The notes beneath the pieces are model-generated. The model had not been told where the DNA came from. It was given only the letters and a program-made list of their open reading frames with translations, and ran no database searches. The position numbers and the translations under genes were made by a program. From Rothia mucilaginosa (lineage in GTDB: Bacteria > Actinomycetota > Actinomycetes > Actinomycetales > Micrococcaceae), in contig NZ_CP079822.1 of the NCBI RefSeq assembly GCF_019334805.1, positions 620,001-684,000 on the forward strand: a stretch of 64,000 nt of DNA. The letters run 5' to 3'. Shown piece after piece: positions 1 to 8,045 of the stretch (position 1 is its first letter; every line of letters begins with the position of its first letter).

Positions 1-283
1 CTTATCGGCTCCCCATGTGAGGATGCCGCTCACGCCGCGCGTCGTCAGTGGTACTGTGCGGAATCCCTTGAAGAGGGAGAATACCCGCGCAGGCACACTG
101 CAATACGACATTGTACCGTATATTCCGCGATTAATCCGCCGGGTTGGGGTTAAAACCTGCGCGGGCGGTGCGGGTGTGTGCAGGGGCACTGTGGATAAAG
201 GATTTTAAGGCGCAAACAGCGGGGTTATCCACAATTTTTCGTGAGGCGCTGCGGGGCGGGGCGATTCGTGATGTGCTCAGAAG
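1..283. other. Intergenic stretch before the first gene
   Basis: I see no convincing gene here. A 63-codon reading frame at 17-208 has no recognisable domain and no ribosome binding site. The stretch does contain two perfect DnaA-box sequences, annotated separately, and probably the promoter of the secreted protein gene that starts at 284. Confidence 0.5.
190..233. promoter_or_regulatory. Pair of perfect DnaA boxes in opposite orientation
   Basis: The 9-mer TTATCCACA, the consensus DnaA box, occurs at 225-233 on the plus strand and at 190-198 on the minus strand. The two boxes face each other with 26 bases between them. DnaA binding is inferred from consensus only. No dnaA, dnaN or rpmH gene is nearby, so this is not evidence for the chromosomal origin. 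Confidence 0.45.
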
Positions 284-997
284 ATGAAGCAGAACATGAA
301 GACATTAGAGGGAACGCTACGGCACACAATCCTGGTGGTGTGCTGCCTACTGGGTGCACTTGCGAGTGCGGGTGGGCAGGGCTACGCGGGTAGTCAGGGT
401 TATTCGAGCTGGATCAGTTCTACAGACGGGGCAGGTTTCGCAGAGGGTGCCACCTCAAGTGCGCACGTTCCCAACAGCGCACAAGTTCCCGGCACCGTTG
501 AGCTCGCCGCGAGCCAACTACGCTACCGCTCCCCCACCGCCGAATCCAGACCGCAGGTAATCCGCCCCTTTGAGAAGCCCACCCAACGCTGGAGCGCCGG
601 GCACCGCGGCGTGGACCTTGCCGTGCCCGAGAACGACCGGCGCGTCTACGCACCGGCACCGGGAAAAGTGGTTTTCAGCGGCACGGTCGTCAACCGCAAA
701 GTACTGGTCCTTGCGCATCCGGATGGGCGGCGCAGCACCTTCGAGCCCATGGACGAAGCACTCCCGGTCGGCACCACCGTTGCAGCCGGCGAGGTCATCG
801 GAACCGTCGCAGTCACGGCGGGCGGCACCGGCGAGCGCCCCTACCGGCGATGCTCCACCGCGTGCTTGTACTGGGGTGTACGACAGGGAGGCGCCCGCGG
901 GGACGGTAGCGGCAAGACCGCCGAGTACATCAATCCCATGAGCCTGCTGGGGTCGAAGGAGCCGAGCATTTTGCTTCCAGTGCCGGGCGGATATTAG
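284..997 (+). CDS. Secreted M23/LytM-like protein with degenerate active site
   Basis: A 237-residue exported protein. Residues 12-30 form a hydrophobic signal peptide ending near ALASAGG. The C-terminal half is a peptidase M23 (LytM, lysostaphin-like) beta-barrel: HRGVDLAVP carries the first zinc ligands, followed by the usual biotin-lipoyl-like strands up to AAGEVIGTV. Active M23 enzymes cut peptidoglycan cross-bridges and need a later H-x-H motif. Here that region reads CLYWGVR, so the histidines are replaced, and the His of the usual YxHL turn is absent too. The protein may therefore bind the cell wall or regulate an amidase rather than cut. The start could also be the Met at 296; neither has a strong ribosome binding site. 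The gene stands alone and is convergent with the next one. Confidence 0.75.
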   Translation: MKQNMKTLEGTLRHTILVVCCLLGALASAGGQGYAGSQGYSSWISSTDGAGFAEGATSSAHVPNSAQVPGTVELAASQLRYRSPTAESRPQVIRPFEKPTQRWSAGHRGVDLAVPENDRRVYAPAPGKVVFSGTVVNRKVLVLAHPDGRRSTFEPMDEALPVGTTVAAGEVIGTVAVTAGGTGERPYRRCSTACLYWGVRQGGARGDGSGKTAEYINPMSLLGSKEPSILLPVPGGY

Positions 998-1030
998 GCG
1001 CGGGTACTGGATATTAGGCTCGGGTACTGG
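991..1030 (+). repeat. Two tandem 20-bp repeats across a stop codon
   Basis: The unit at 991-1010 is repeated at 1011-1030 with one mismatch (G to T at the tenth base). The stop codon of the LytM-like gene lies inside the first copy. It looks like a local tandem duplication. Confidence 0.8.
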
Positions 1031-1061
1031 CGCCGAGCATGGGCAGAAGCAGATACAGCTG

Positions 1062-1098
1062 TGGCCCGTCACCTCCGGGAAAGGAGGCAACGGGCCGC
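1062..1098. terminator. Hairpin between convergent genes
   Basis: An inverted repeat pairs GGCCCGT and ACCTCC at 1063-1075 with GGAGGCAACGGGCC at 1083-1096. It sits between two convergent genes and could end transcription from both sides. No long T-run follows. Confidence 0.55.
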
Positions 1099-1148
1099 AG
1101 GAGCCAGTCTAAGTTGTGCTCACTAGCGTAGGCGCTAGAGGTAGCTAC

Positions 1149-3299
1149 TTACTGGAGGACGTCACCGTCAACAGCACCGAACTGGTTCGGCTGAGTGGGC
1201 TGAACCGGTTGCTCAGTCGGAGGGATATAGGCCGGCATTGCCTTGGTCGGTTCAGTCTCACCGTAGTTCAAGCCCTGCTGCGGGGTGAACACCTGAGTCG
1301 GCGAATCATCACCGACAGTGTAGGCGTTGTTCTGTGCGGGGTAACCGGGCTGAGCAGTGTAACCGCCCTGTGCCGGGTAACCATTCTGAGCCGGGTAGCC
1401 GTTCTGTGCATCAGCCTGGGTTGCACCGTAACCGGTTGCAACACCCGCAGCTGCACCCAGTGCAGCAGCCGAAGCGGCACGACGCTCACGGCCCTTCGCA
1501 CGAGCCGCCGCGATCTTCTTGCGGAAGACGAAGAGCAGAACCAGGATGAGCAGCAGCAGACCCACGATGATTGCATCCACAATTACATCGGTCATGCTCA
1601 GACCGGACACCGGAACAGTCAAGGCGTTACCGCTAAACACACCGTTCTCACTCTTGATGCTCAGCTCACCACCATTAACGGTGAACTGCACACCGGCACG
1701 CGCCAAATCGTAGTTGAGGGTGTTCACTTTCTGCTGGTCCAGCGAGGAGAAGGTCGGTGCCTTGAAAGTGAGCTCGTAAGGAACACGGTAGTAGTTACCC
1801 AGCTTCTGAGCGAGCTTAATATCCGGCTTCAGAGTGTAGTCGGAGCCGAAGGGGTGGTAGCCACCGGGGCGGGTGACGGTCACCTTCGATTCGGGCAGGT
1901 ACTCGTTCAGTCGCTGGTTGAACTCGGCTTCGTCCTTACCGCGAACCTTCACGCTCACGATGGTGGCATCGCCGTCCTGACGAACCTCGGTCTCGTCATT
2001 GCTACCACCGGCAAAAGCGTTCTTCAGAGCCTCTTCTGCGCCAGCTACGTCAGAGCTCGGGAAGGAGTAGAGGAAACGTGCCTCAATGGAACCGTCCAGG
2101 CCCAGGGAGGTAGCCACCTTCACGCCCTTCATGGTCACCTGCTGCGAAAGGTAACGGTTCAGGTGAAGGACGCTCTTCGAAGAGGAAGAGCCAGAGTTAC
2201 CGGTGTTATCAACCTGGTAGCTGTGATCGGAGCTGTCCTTCAGGATAACTTCCAGACCGTTGCCTTCCGGAGAGCACAGCAGCGAGCAGTCCAGTACGCC
2301 CTTCATGGTCTTGCGCACGTAGAAGGTCTTCGACTCTTCCTTGACTTCTCGGGTGTAGCTCAGATTGGTGGTACCCGCACCCAGCAGCTTCTTCAGCTTA
2401 GTGTTCAGGTCGTCCAGGGAGGAAGCGCTAAAGGTCAGGGTACGACCCACTTCTTCCTTTGCCGCGCTGGTAGAAGCAGAGGGAGCCATATAGGTTGCCT
2501 GGGAAGACGTCAGACCCTTCTTCAGCTCGGAGCCCTCAGGCTTGACCTGATTCAGGTATGCGTCAACCGCAGCGGCGGTCTCCGAGTTCATGATGTCCTT
2601 CGCTACGAAGGAGGCAGTAGCAGAGTAGCCACCATCCTTTTCCTGAAGCTCAAGAACCATCACCTTGAAGCCACGGTCCTGCACGTCCTTCGCGGAGATG
2701 GTGGAGCCGCCGGAGTTCTTCACTTCCTTCTCGCCAAACTTCACGGTGGTTTCGCTGCCGCTGCTGTTGAACACACTGTTCTTGTTGGAGGATTCAATCA
2801 CGCCATCAATAACAAGAGCTTCGGGGAGCCATTCCAGCAGCTCCTTCGAGCTGAAGTTTTCCTTCACCTGAATACCCTGCACCAGGCCCTGCTCGGTATT
2901 GAGAATAGTGACAGTAGGCTCGGTCTTGGAACCAGCAGCCTGCAGGATAGAAGCAACCTTGGTACGGTACTCATCCACAGAGGAGAAGGGAATGGTGAAG
3001 GTTGCACGCGCCTTGTCACCCTCAGACTGGATACCACCGTATTCCAGCCCCTTAGGAAGGTGCTTACGCACGGATGCATCAAGGGCTTCAACGCCGCCCT
3101 TAATCTTGTCCTTGTTGTCCTTCATGTTGAAGGAAACCTGCATGGTGCGGGTACCCTTCTCGGCACTCTCAAGGCCAAGCTGAGTATCAATCTTTGCACC
3201 GCAGGCGCTCAGAATCAGGGCGGCAATGGTCAGCAGAACCGCCAGGAACATCCAGCGCTGACGAGCCGGCGCACCCGGGGTGTGAGTCATCGCGTGCAT
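1149..3299 (-). CDS. LppM-like lipoprotein with C-terminal membrane anchor
   Basis: A 716-residue cell-envelope protein. The N-terminus has a hydrophobic segment ending in the lipobox LSAC, so the Cys is probably lipid-modified after export. The first few hundred residues alternate beta-rich segments and resemble the LppM/DUF3153 family; this assignment is tentative. A single transmembrane helix lies near residues 562-590, followed by a basic stretch and a cytoplasmic tail with repeats of the type NGYPAQ and PGYPAQ. It starts one base after the stop of the upstream gene, with GGGAG six bases before the ATG, so the two are probably one operon. A second Met three codons on is an alternative start. 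Its role is unknown. Confidence 0.65.
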   Translation of the reverse strand: MHAMTHTPGAPARQRWMFLAVLLTIAALILSACGAKIDTQLGLESAEKGTRTMQVSFNMKDNKDKIKGGVEALDASVRKHLPKGLEYGGIQSEGDKARATFTIPFSSVDEYRTKVASILQAAGSKTEPTVTILNTEQGLVQGIQVKENFSSKELLEWLPEALVIDGVIESSNKNSVFNSSGSETTVKFGEKEVKNSGGSTISAKDVQDRGFKVMVLELQEKDGGYSATASFVAKDIMNSETAAAVDAYLNQVKPEGSELKKGLTSSQATYMAPSASTSAAKEEVGRTLTFSASSLDDLNTKLKKLLGAGTTNLSYTREVKEESKTFYVRKTMKGVLDCSLLCSPEGNGLEVILKDSSDHSYQVDNTGNSGSSSSKSVLHLNRYLSQQVTMKGVKVATSLGLDGSIEARFLYSFPSSDVAGAEEALKNAFAGGSNDETEVRQDGDATIVSVKVRGKDEAEFNQRLNEYLPESKVTVTRPGGYHPFGSDYTLKPDIKLAQKLGNYYRVPYELTFKAPTFSSLDQQKVNTLNYDLARAGVQFTVNGGELSIKSENGVFSGNALTVPVSGLSMTDVIVDAIIVGLLLLILVLLFVFRKKIAAARAKGRERRAASAAALGAAAGVATGYGATQADAQNGYPAQNGYPAQGGYTAQPGYPAQNNAYTVGDDSPTQVFTPQQGLNYGETEPTKAMPAYIPPTEQPVQPTQPNQFGAVDGDVLQ

Positions 3300-3300
3300 G

Positions 3301-4350
3301 CTAGGCTCCCATCAGGCGAATCGCCACGTAGTAGACGACCATGGATGCCAGAACCCATGCGGTGCTCAGCGCCGCGTGCATGATAATCGGGGACTTCGCG
3401 AAGCGGCCCAGACGGTTCAGACCCAGGTAGGTGAGAGCCTCGCCCGAGAACACGGCGAATGCAAGCACCAGGACCATGAGCATGCTCAGGAAGAACGCAC
3501 CACCACCGCTACGGGTGAGGGTCAGGAAGAACACGAGCAGGTTCAGCACCAGGAACGAAGGAATCAGCGCCAGGGAAGACACCGACACGGCGTGCATGCT
3601 AGCGGTGAAGGAGGCCGGTGCCTTACCGATACGCGCGGTCAGCTGCAGCTGCACACCGCGCAGAACCTGCACACCGAAGATGGCAAGAGCCATCAGTACG
3701 TACGCCAGAATCATGCGTCCGGTCGGCACAGCCTGTGCGGCGTAGGCACCACCGTAGGCGGCACCACTTCGGCCACCAAACATGTATCCCAACATGGACA
3801 TCATGACAACCGCCGCCAGAATTACCAGCCGGCTGAAGAAGAACGCGCCCGCCAGCGCCTGCAGAGTCGTGGGAACAATCCAACCCCACACACCTGCGGA
3901 AGAGATGCGGGCGTGCGCGGTCGCCGGGTTGCTGGAGAAAACGTCCAGGAACGCGTTCCAGGTAGCACCCAGTGCCTTCACCGCCGGATGCGGTGCGCTC
4001 GGCGCATAGGTTGCCTGGCCGGGCTGACCGGGCTGCGCGGCCCCAGGCTGAGCAGTACCGGGCTGGGGTGCGGCGGCAGGCTGACCGGGCTGTGCGGGGG
4101 CTGCCTGAGCCTCAGCATTCGGCTGTGCATGAGCGCTCGCAGGAGTGGGCTGGGGTGCCTGCTGCGGCTGGACGGGTTGCTGAGGTGCTGCCGGTGCGGC
4201 AGGCTGAGCAGCATTACCCTGCTGGCTCGGCTGCACAGGCTGGCTCGGCTGAGCAGGCAGCGAAGCATCCTGTGCGGGACGCGCGCCAGCATCGTAGCCG
4301 TAGCCCCCGGCGGCACCCTGCGACGGGTTGTTGGGAGTGTTCTCCGACAT
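3301..4350 (-). CDS. Membrane protein with Pro/Gln/Ala-rich N-terminus, Yip1-like
   Basis: A 349-residue protein. The first 130 residues or so are low-complexity, rich in Pro, Gln and Ala, and probably disordered in the cytoplasm. The rest contains about five hydrophobic helices in an arrangement like Yip1-domain proteins, but I cannot name a family with certainty. I chose the Met at 4350 (MSENTPNN) because AGAGG lies six bases upstream; the frame stays open 32 codons further up without a better site. The stop is one base from the start of the LppM-like gene, which suggests co-transcription and perhaps a joint envelope function. Confidence 0.65.
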   Translation of the reverse strand: MSENTPNNPSQGAAGGYGYDAGARPAQDASLPAQPSQPVQPSQQGNAAQPAAPAAPQQPVQPQQAPQPTPASAHAQPNAEAQAAPAQPGQPAAAPQPGTAQPGAAQPGQPGQATYAPSAPHPAVKALGATWNAFLDVFSSNPATAHARISSAGVWGWIVPTTLQALAGAFFFSRLVILAAVVMMSMLGYMFGGRSGAAYGGAYAAQAVPTGRMILAYVLMALAIFGVQVLRGVQLQLTARIGKAPASFTASMHAVSVSSLALIPSFLVLNLLVFFLTLTRSGGGAFFLSMLMVLVLAFAVFSGEALTYLGLNRLGRFAKSPIIMHAALSTAWVLASMVVYYVAIRLMGA

Positions 4351-4573
4351 TGAGATCCTCTCGTATGGTGTGTGGAAGCAACACCTACCGGCAGAATCGG
4401 CATCTACCGGCGGCATCACACTGTCTTTCGTGACAAGACTCTTCAACCCTACAGTATTGAACGCTATGATGCGTCTTCGTTCGTCATTTACTCATTTTCA
4501 TCACCGTTGATGCATTCCATGCACGAAAATAGGCCCCCTGAGAGTACGACAAAAGAGCGCGAAAAAGGGCGCG

Positions 4574-4619
4574 AAAAAGCCCCGCCCGCCGACAAGTGGG
4601 TGAAGTCGACGGGCGGGGC
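4574..4619 (-). terminator. Terminator after the CAU tRNA
   Basis: Arms at 4579-4593 and 4605-4619 are 15 bp long with one mismatch and very GC-rich. On the minus strand the stem is followed by five T residues, the pattern of an intrinsic terminator. Confidence 0.8.
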
Positions 4620-4621
4620 CG

Positions 4622-4695
<74 letters not shown>

Positions 4696-4813
4696 ATCCG
4701 GTGCAGTGACGGCGCGCAATGGGCGCCAGCACCATCCTCTAGAGTACCTGAACGGCGACTGAGAACGAAAAACGCTCTACTACCCAAGTCCACCGCCCAG
4801 TGTCTAGAGAAGC

Positions 4814-6019
4814 TTAGCGGCGCGAATCCAGGTAACGCTGGTACGGAGCGTCACTCACGTACAGTTCCTCGAAGGTGCGCCAGGTGTTCTCAGCACTGTG
4901 GAAGCCCACGATGCGGCGGGACTCGCGGCCCATCTGCTCACGCTCAGCGGCGGGCAGGGAGAGCACAGCCTCCAGCTTCTTCGCCAAATCCTGAGCGTTA
5001 TTGGGTTCGAAGAGGTAGCCGTTCACACCGTCCTCCACCAGGTGCGGCAGAGCCAGCGCGTTCGCGAGCACCACGGGGGTGGAGGCGCTCATCGCCTCCA
5101 GGGAAACCAGGGACTGCAGTTCGGCGGTACCGGGCTGGCAGAACACATCAGCCATCTGGTACACCTCGGGCAGATGCTCCTCCGGAACGAAGCCGCGGAA
5201 AATCACGCGGTCGGACACGCCGCAATCGTGTGCCTTCTGCTCGAGTGCTTCACGCAGCTCGCCGCCACCGGCGATATCCAGCACCACGTGCTCGAGAGTA
5301 TCCGGCAGCAGGGAGAGCGCCTCGATGAGCACGTCCACGTTCTTCTCTTCAGCCAGGCGGCCCACGAAGGCGATACGCAGCTCACCGGGAACCTTGCCGG
5401 CGTCAGCACCCTCAGCCAGCTCGTAGTCACTGATCTCAATACCGTTAGAAACGGGCATGACCGGGCGATCAAAATTGCCCAGTTCGCGCATCGCATCCGC
5501 ACCAATCTGGGTGGGGGTGGTAACGACCGCAGTCTTGGAGAAGCAGAAACGCATGTCCTTCCAGGTTGCCTTCTCAATCACGCGCTTCACTACGGAGGGG
5601 AAGGGCAGGAACGGGTCCAGGTTCGCAGGCATGAAGTGGTTGGTTGCAATCACACGGATACCGCGGCGCTTCGCCTGGAAAATCAGGGCGCGACCAATAA
5701 CGTAGTGGCACTGCACGTGCACCACGTCCGGGCGGACCTCGTCAAGGATTGTGCCGACCTCGGACCAGATCTCCCAGGGGATGCAGATGCGGTTCGTCTC
5801 GTGGGTCGGGGGCAGGTGCGAGCGCAGGCGGTGCTCCACGATGCCGCCCTCTACTTCGGTGCGGTAGCTGGGGCCGGGGATGGGGCTGGCAGCAACTACG
5901 TGTACGGAGTGGCCGCGCTTGAGCATGGAGGTGGCGAGGCGGTGACCGAATTGTGCTGCACCGTTAATGTCCGGCGGGTAGGTTTCTGCGCCAATCAGAA
6001 TCGTCTTTGCCTGTTCCAT
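4814..6019 (-). CDS. Family-4 glycosyltransferase (PimB/MgtA-like)
   Basis: A 401-residue GT-B glycosyltransferase. The N-terminal Rossmann domain has the acceptor-side pattern ETYPPDINGAAQFGHRLA typical of GT4 enzymes of the alpha-mannosyltransferase type. The C-terminal domain has FVGRLAEEKNVDVLIEAL, then RGFVPEEHLPEVYQMADVF and PGTAELQSLVSLEAMSAS, where the acidic residue contacts the nucleotide sugar. Likely job: adding a sugar, probably mannose from GDP-mannose, to a phosphatidylinositol or diacylglycerol lipid at the inner face of the membrane; the substrate is inferred. The start at 6019 has GAGGAG upstream. It is transcribed alone. Confidence 0.8.
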   Translation of the reverse strand: MEQAKTILIGAETYPPDINGAAQFGHRLATSMLKRGHSVHVVAASPIPGPSYRTEVEGGIVEHRLRSHLPPTHETNRICIPWEIWSEVGTILDEVRPDVVHVQCHYVIGRALIFQAKRRGIRVIATNHFMPANLDPFLPFPSVVKRVIEKATWKDMRFCFSKTAVVTTPTQIGADAMRELGNFDRPVMPVSNGIEISDYELAEGADAGKVPGELRIAFVGRLAEEKNVDVLIEALSLLPDTLEHVVLDIAGGGELREALEQKAHDCGVSDRVIFRGFVPEEHLPEVYQMADVFCQPGTAELQSLVSLEAMSASTPVVLANALALPHLVEDGVNGYLFEPNNAQDLAKKLEAVLSLPAAEREQMGRESRRIVGFHSAENTWRTFEELYVSDAPYQRYLDSRR

Positions 6020-6252
6020 GACGGGGCTCCTCATCGGGGTGTAGTGTGTCGGTGACTTTGGGGTTTCGGGTGCGACGGTGCGCCGCTCTACCTCTGTCTG
6101 CCGCGTGCACCGGGTGGATCCGGTACGTACAGCATTTGTCTATTCTACCTGTGAGCTGCGTCCTTCTCCGACTCGTGGAGGGCGGGTTTTGGCTGGGAGT
6201 TACCTCCAAACCTCCCGCCGGGGCAGGAGCCAGCAACCTGCCTGTAGACGCA

Positions 6253-6284
6253 CAAACGCCCCGATACGAGTATCGGGGCGTTTG
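6253..6284 (-). terminator. Terminator after the Holin-X gene
   Basis: Perfect 14-bp arms (CAAACGCCCCGATA at 6253-6266 and its complement at 6271-6284) with a four-base loop. It lies just after the stop of the Holin-X gene on the minus strand. Confidence 0.75.
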
Positions 6285-6329
6285 GACGCTTGGCGTTAAA
6301 CCTGCGCCGGTTTTAGCGGCGAACAGTAT

Positions 6330-7202
6330 TTAGCGGCGAACCAGGCGGTTCAGGAAGTGCAGGACGGTTGCAATGGATGCGCCCAGTGCTGCGAAGGACT
6401 TCCAGCGTGCCTGCAGAACCTCGGGCTTGCGCACGTTCTCTGCCAGGCCGCGGCCGGTAGCTGCTGCACTTGCGGCAACCTCGGAGGGCACTGCCTTGAG
6501 AGCGTCCAGAGCCTGCTGGGTGTTGTTCTGAACGTCGCCGGTGTAGGACTGCAGGTCGTCGCGCAGGGCTGCCAGGTGCTGGCGGCGTTCTGCGGTGCGC
6601 TGCTTGAGCTCTTCGAAGGTCGGCGGCTTGGGCTCTTCCTCGCCGCGTGCCTTGCGCTCTTCAGCTTCCTGACGTGCGCGTTCTGCTGCTTCTTCAGCTT
6701 CCTTAGCCTTCTGCTCTGCACGCTCTGCCTGTTCCTTCTTCAGGCGCTCAGCGGACATGGCGGTACCTTCCTTGAGTACGCCGAGGTCGAAGAGCAGACC
6801 GAAGATTGCGGATTCGGGCTTGAACGGCAGCTGTGCCTTGACCTTCTTCAGACCGACCAGGGCGCAGATTGCCAGGACGATGAGGAAGATGAGGGCGAAG
6901 ACCAGCGCGGATGCCCAGTAGGGCATGACGGTGCCGAGGCCGAGGATTGCTGCGGCGACCAGCGCAATGATCAGGAACAGACCGAAGACTGCTGCGACGC
7001 CGAAGAAGGCTGCGCCCTTACCAACGGCGATGCCCTTGGTCTTCAGCTCGTGCTTTGCGATCTGGATTTCGTCCTTGATCTGGCTGGGTCCGAGGGTCTT
7101 GAAGGTTTTGCCAGCGTCGATGATGTTCGCGACGCCGGACTTAATCCCGCTGATGCCAGCAAAGAAACCCTTGGGTGCCTTGGGATTAGTAGTAGTGGTC
7201 AT
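6330..7202 (-). CDS. Holin-X family membrane protein with coiled coil
   Basis: A 290-residue protein. Residues 20-120 match the actinobacterial Holin-X (holin superfamily III) pattern: an amphipathic region, then two transmembrane helices near 62-90 and 94-116. After them come a charged Glu/Ala/Lys-rich coiled coil (about 150-215), a helical segment, and a short hydrophobic region near the Arg-rich C-terminus. Despite the name, such chromosomal genes are not known to lyse cells and no phage genes are nearby, so an envelope role is more likely. I set the start at 7202 (MTTTTNPK), which has GAGAGG upstream; the frame is open 70 codons further up but reads like non-coding sequence. Confidence 0.75.
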   Translation of the reverse strand: MTTTTNPKAPKGFFAGISGIKSGVANIIDAGKTFKTLGPSQIKDEIQIAKHELKTKGIAVGKGAAFFGVAAVFGLFLIIALVAAAILGLGTVMPYWASALVFALIFLIVLAICALVGLKKVKAQLPFKPESAIFGLLFDLGVLKEGTAMSAERLKKEQAERAEQKAKEAEEAAERARQEAEERKARGEEEPKPPTFEELKQRTAERRQHLAALRDDLQSYTGDVQNNTQQALDALKAVPSEVAASAAATGRGLAENVRKPEVLQARWKSFAALGASIATVLHFLNRLVRR

Positions 7203-7563
7203 GACCACCTCTCCGTGACGTGTTTTTGGAGGCTTCTTTTTCGCACTCCACCTCCTATAGTTTAGCCCCTTATGATACCTCCGCGTGACCGTTTGAGCGG
7301 GGGTTTGCGCTATCTCTTCAGGTATTTTCGACTTTCTGGAGGCTGTGTTGAGCTGCTGGCGTAGCTTTCTGGGTTGGGTTGCGCCTGTGGATTTGCTCTG
7401 GAGTAGGCGCAAGAGGATGCCGGTGGGCCGCTCCCCCGCTGCGTGCCGAGTGGGTGAGTGGCGTGTGTGGGTGGGGAACTTTTCTGCGCGTTAGGCTTCA
7501 CATTTTTGCGGGGTGAAGCGCCTTTATCCCTTCCCGCAAATCTCTGTTGCTCTGGACTCGACA

Positions 7564-7615
7564 CAGCGGGGTGACGGTTTTTCCGAGCGCGCGAGGAAGT
7601 AAAAACCGTTACCCC
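7564..7615. repeat. 17-bp inverted repeat
   Basis: GCGGGGTGACGGTTTTT at 7564-7580 pairs with 7599-7615, with one position that would be a G-U pair in RNA. The loop is 18 bases. It could be a terminator in either direction, but no gene ends beside it. Confidence 0.7.
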
Positions 7616-7675
7616 GCCGAGGGCGTAAGCCCGAGGGCCTGAAGGGAGCGCCCCAGCGCCTGCGTATGGCGGAGT

Positions 7676-7694
7676 GGTTACTGGTTCGAGCCAG
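7676..7694 (+). repeat. Inverted partial copy of the tRNA-Asn T-arm
   Basis: GGTTACTGGTTCGAGCCAG on the plus strand matches the T-arm region of the tRNA-Asn gene, which lies on the minus strand at about 7762-7781, except for one missing T. With the hairpin between them, the tRNA 3' end and its terminator form one arm of a broken palindrome about 105 bp long. Confidence 0.7.
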
Positions 7695-7702
7695 AGGAAC
7701 AG

Positions 7703-7749
7703 ATAAAGCAAGAACCCTCAAGGCGGAGCCTTGAGGGTTCTTGCTTTAT
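7703..7749. terminator. Long perfect hairpin after tRNA-Asn
   Basis: Two perfectly complementary 22-base arms (7703-7724 and 7728-7749) enclose a three-base loop. It lies 3 bases beyond the 3' end of tRNA-Asn on the minus strand, so it is the probable terminator of that tRNA. Confidence 0.75.
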
Positions 7750-7752
7750 GCG

Positions 7753-7825
7753 CTCCCCCGACTGGACTCGAACCAGTAACCCTTCGATTAACAGTCGAAT
7801 GCTCTGCCAATTGAGCTACGGGGGA
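7753..7825 (-). tRNA. tRNA-Asn (GUU)
   Basis: A 73-base cloverleaf on the minus strand: acceptor TCCCCCG with CGGGGGA, anticodon loop CTGTTAA giving anticodon GUU, T-arm ACTGG/CCAGT around TTCGAGT, and discriminator base G. The 3' CCA is not encoded. The gene reads towards the hairpin at 7703-7749. Confidence 0.95.
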
Positions 7826-7984
7826 TTATTTTGTTTTCGTTGCTGGTTTCCCTTGCAACGAGTAATAACTATACCGGGACTGTTTGGGCTCCGCAACTTG
7901 AAATGCCGTGAATTGCATCACTCTTTGGGTTGAGCGGTTGGGCTGGGTGGTTGGGCCGTGTGGTTAGTTTGGGTGGTGCCCCCC

Positions 7985-8021
7985 GGCAACCTGCAGAACA
8001 CAGGACATTCGGCAGGTTGCC
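7985..8021 (-). terminator. Terminator after dnaG
   Basis: Ten-base arms GGCAACCTGC (7985-7994) and GCAGGTTGCC (8012-8021) lie 25 bases past the dnaG stop. No strong T-run follows. Confidence 0.6.
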
Positions 8022-8045
8022 TGGGCGCAAGCAGAAGAACCGTGC

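Larger units (their letters stand above)
7203..7752. other. 550-bp intergenic region rich in inverted repeats
   Basis: I find no real gene. A 133-codon frame at 7310-7711 on the minus strand has no domain and overlaps the repeats. The region holds an AT-flanked inverted repeat (7564-7615), a fragment resembling the 3' part of tRNA-Asn (7676-7694) and a long perfect hairpin (7703-7749), each listed separately. Confidence 0.6.

Noticed and set aside
190..233. Chromosomal replication origin
   Set aside because: Only two DnaA boxes, and no dnaA, dnaN, rpmH or AT-rich unwinding region near them.
1116..3383. A 755-codon open frame on the plus strand opposite the LppM-like gene
   Set aside because: It mirrors a minus-strand gene that has a lipobox, a membrane helix and a ribosome binding site; the plus-strand product is low in sense and has no domain.
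6330..7825. A prophage beside the tRNA genes, suggested by the Holin-X protein
   Set aside because: No integrase, capsid, tail or lysin gene is present, and Holin-X proteins are common chromosomal genes.
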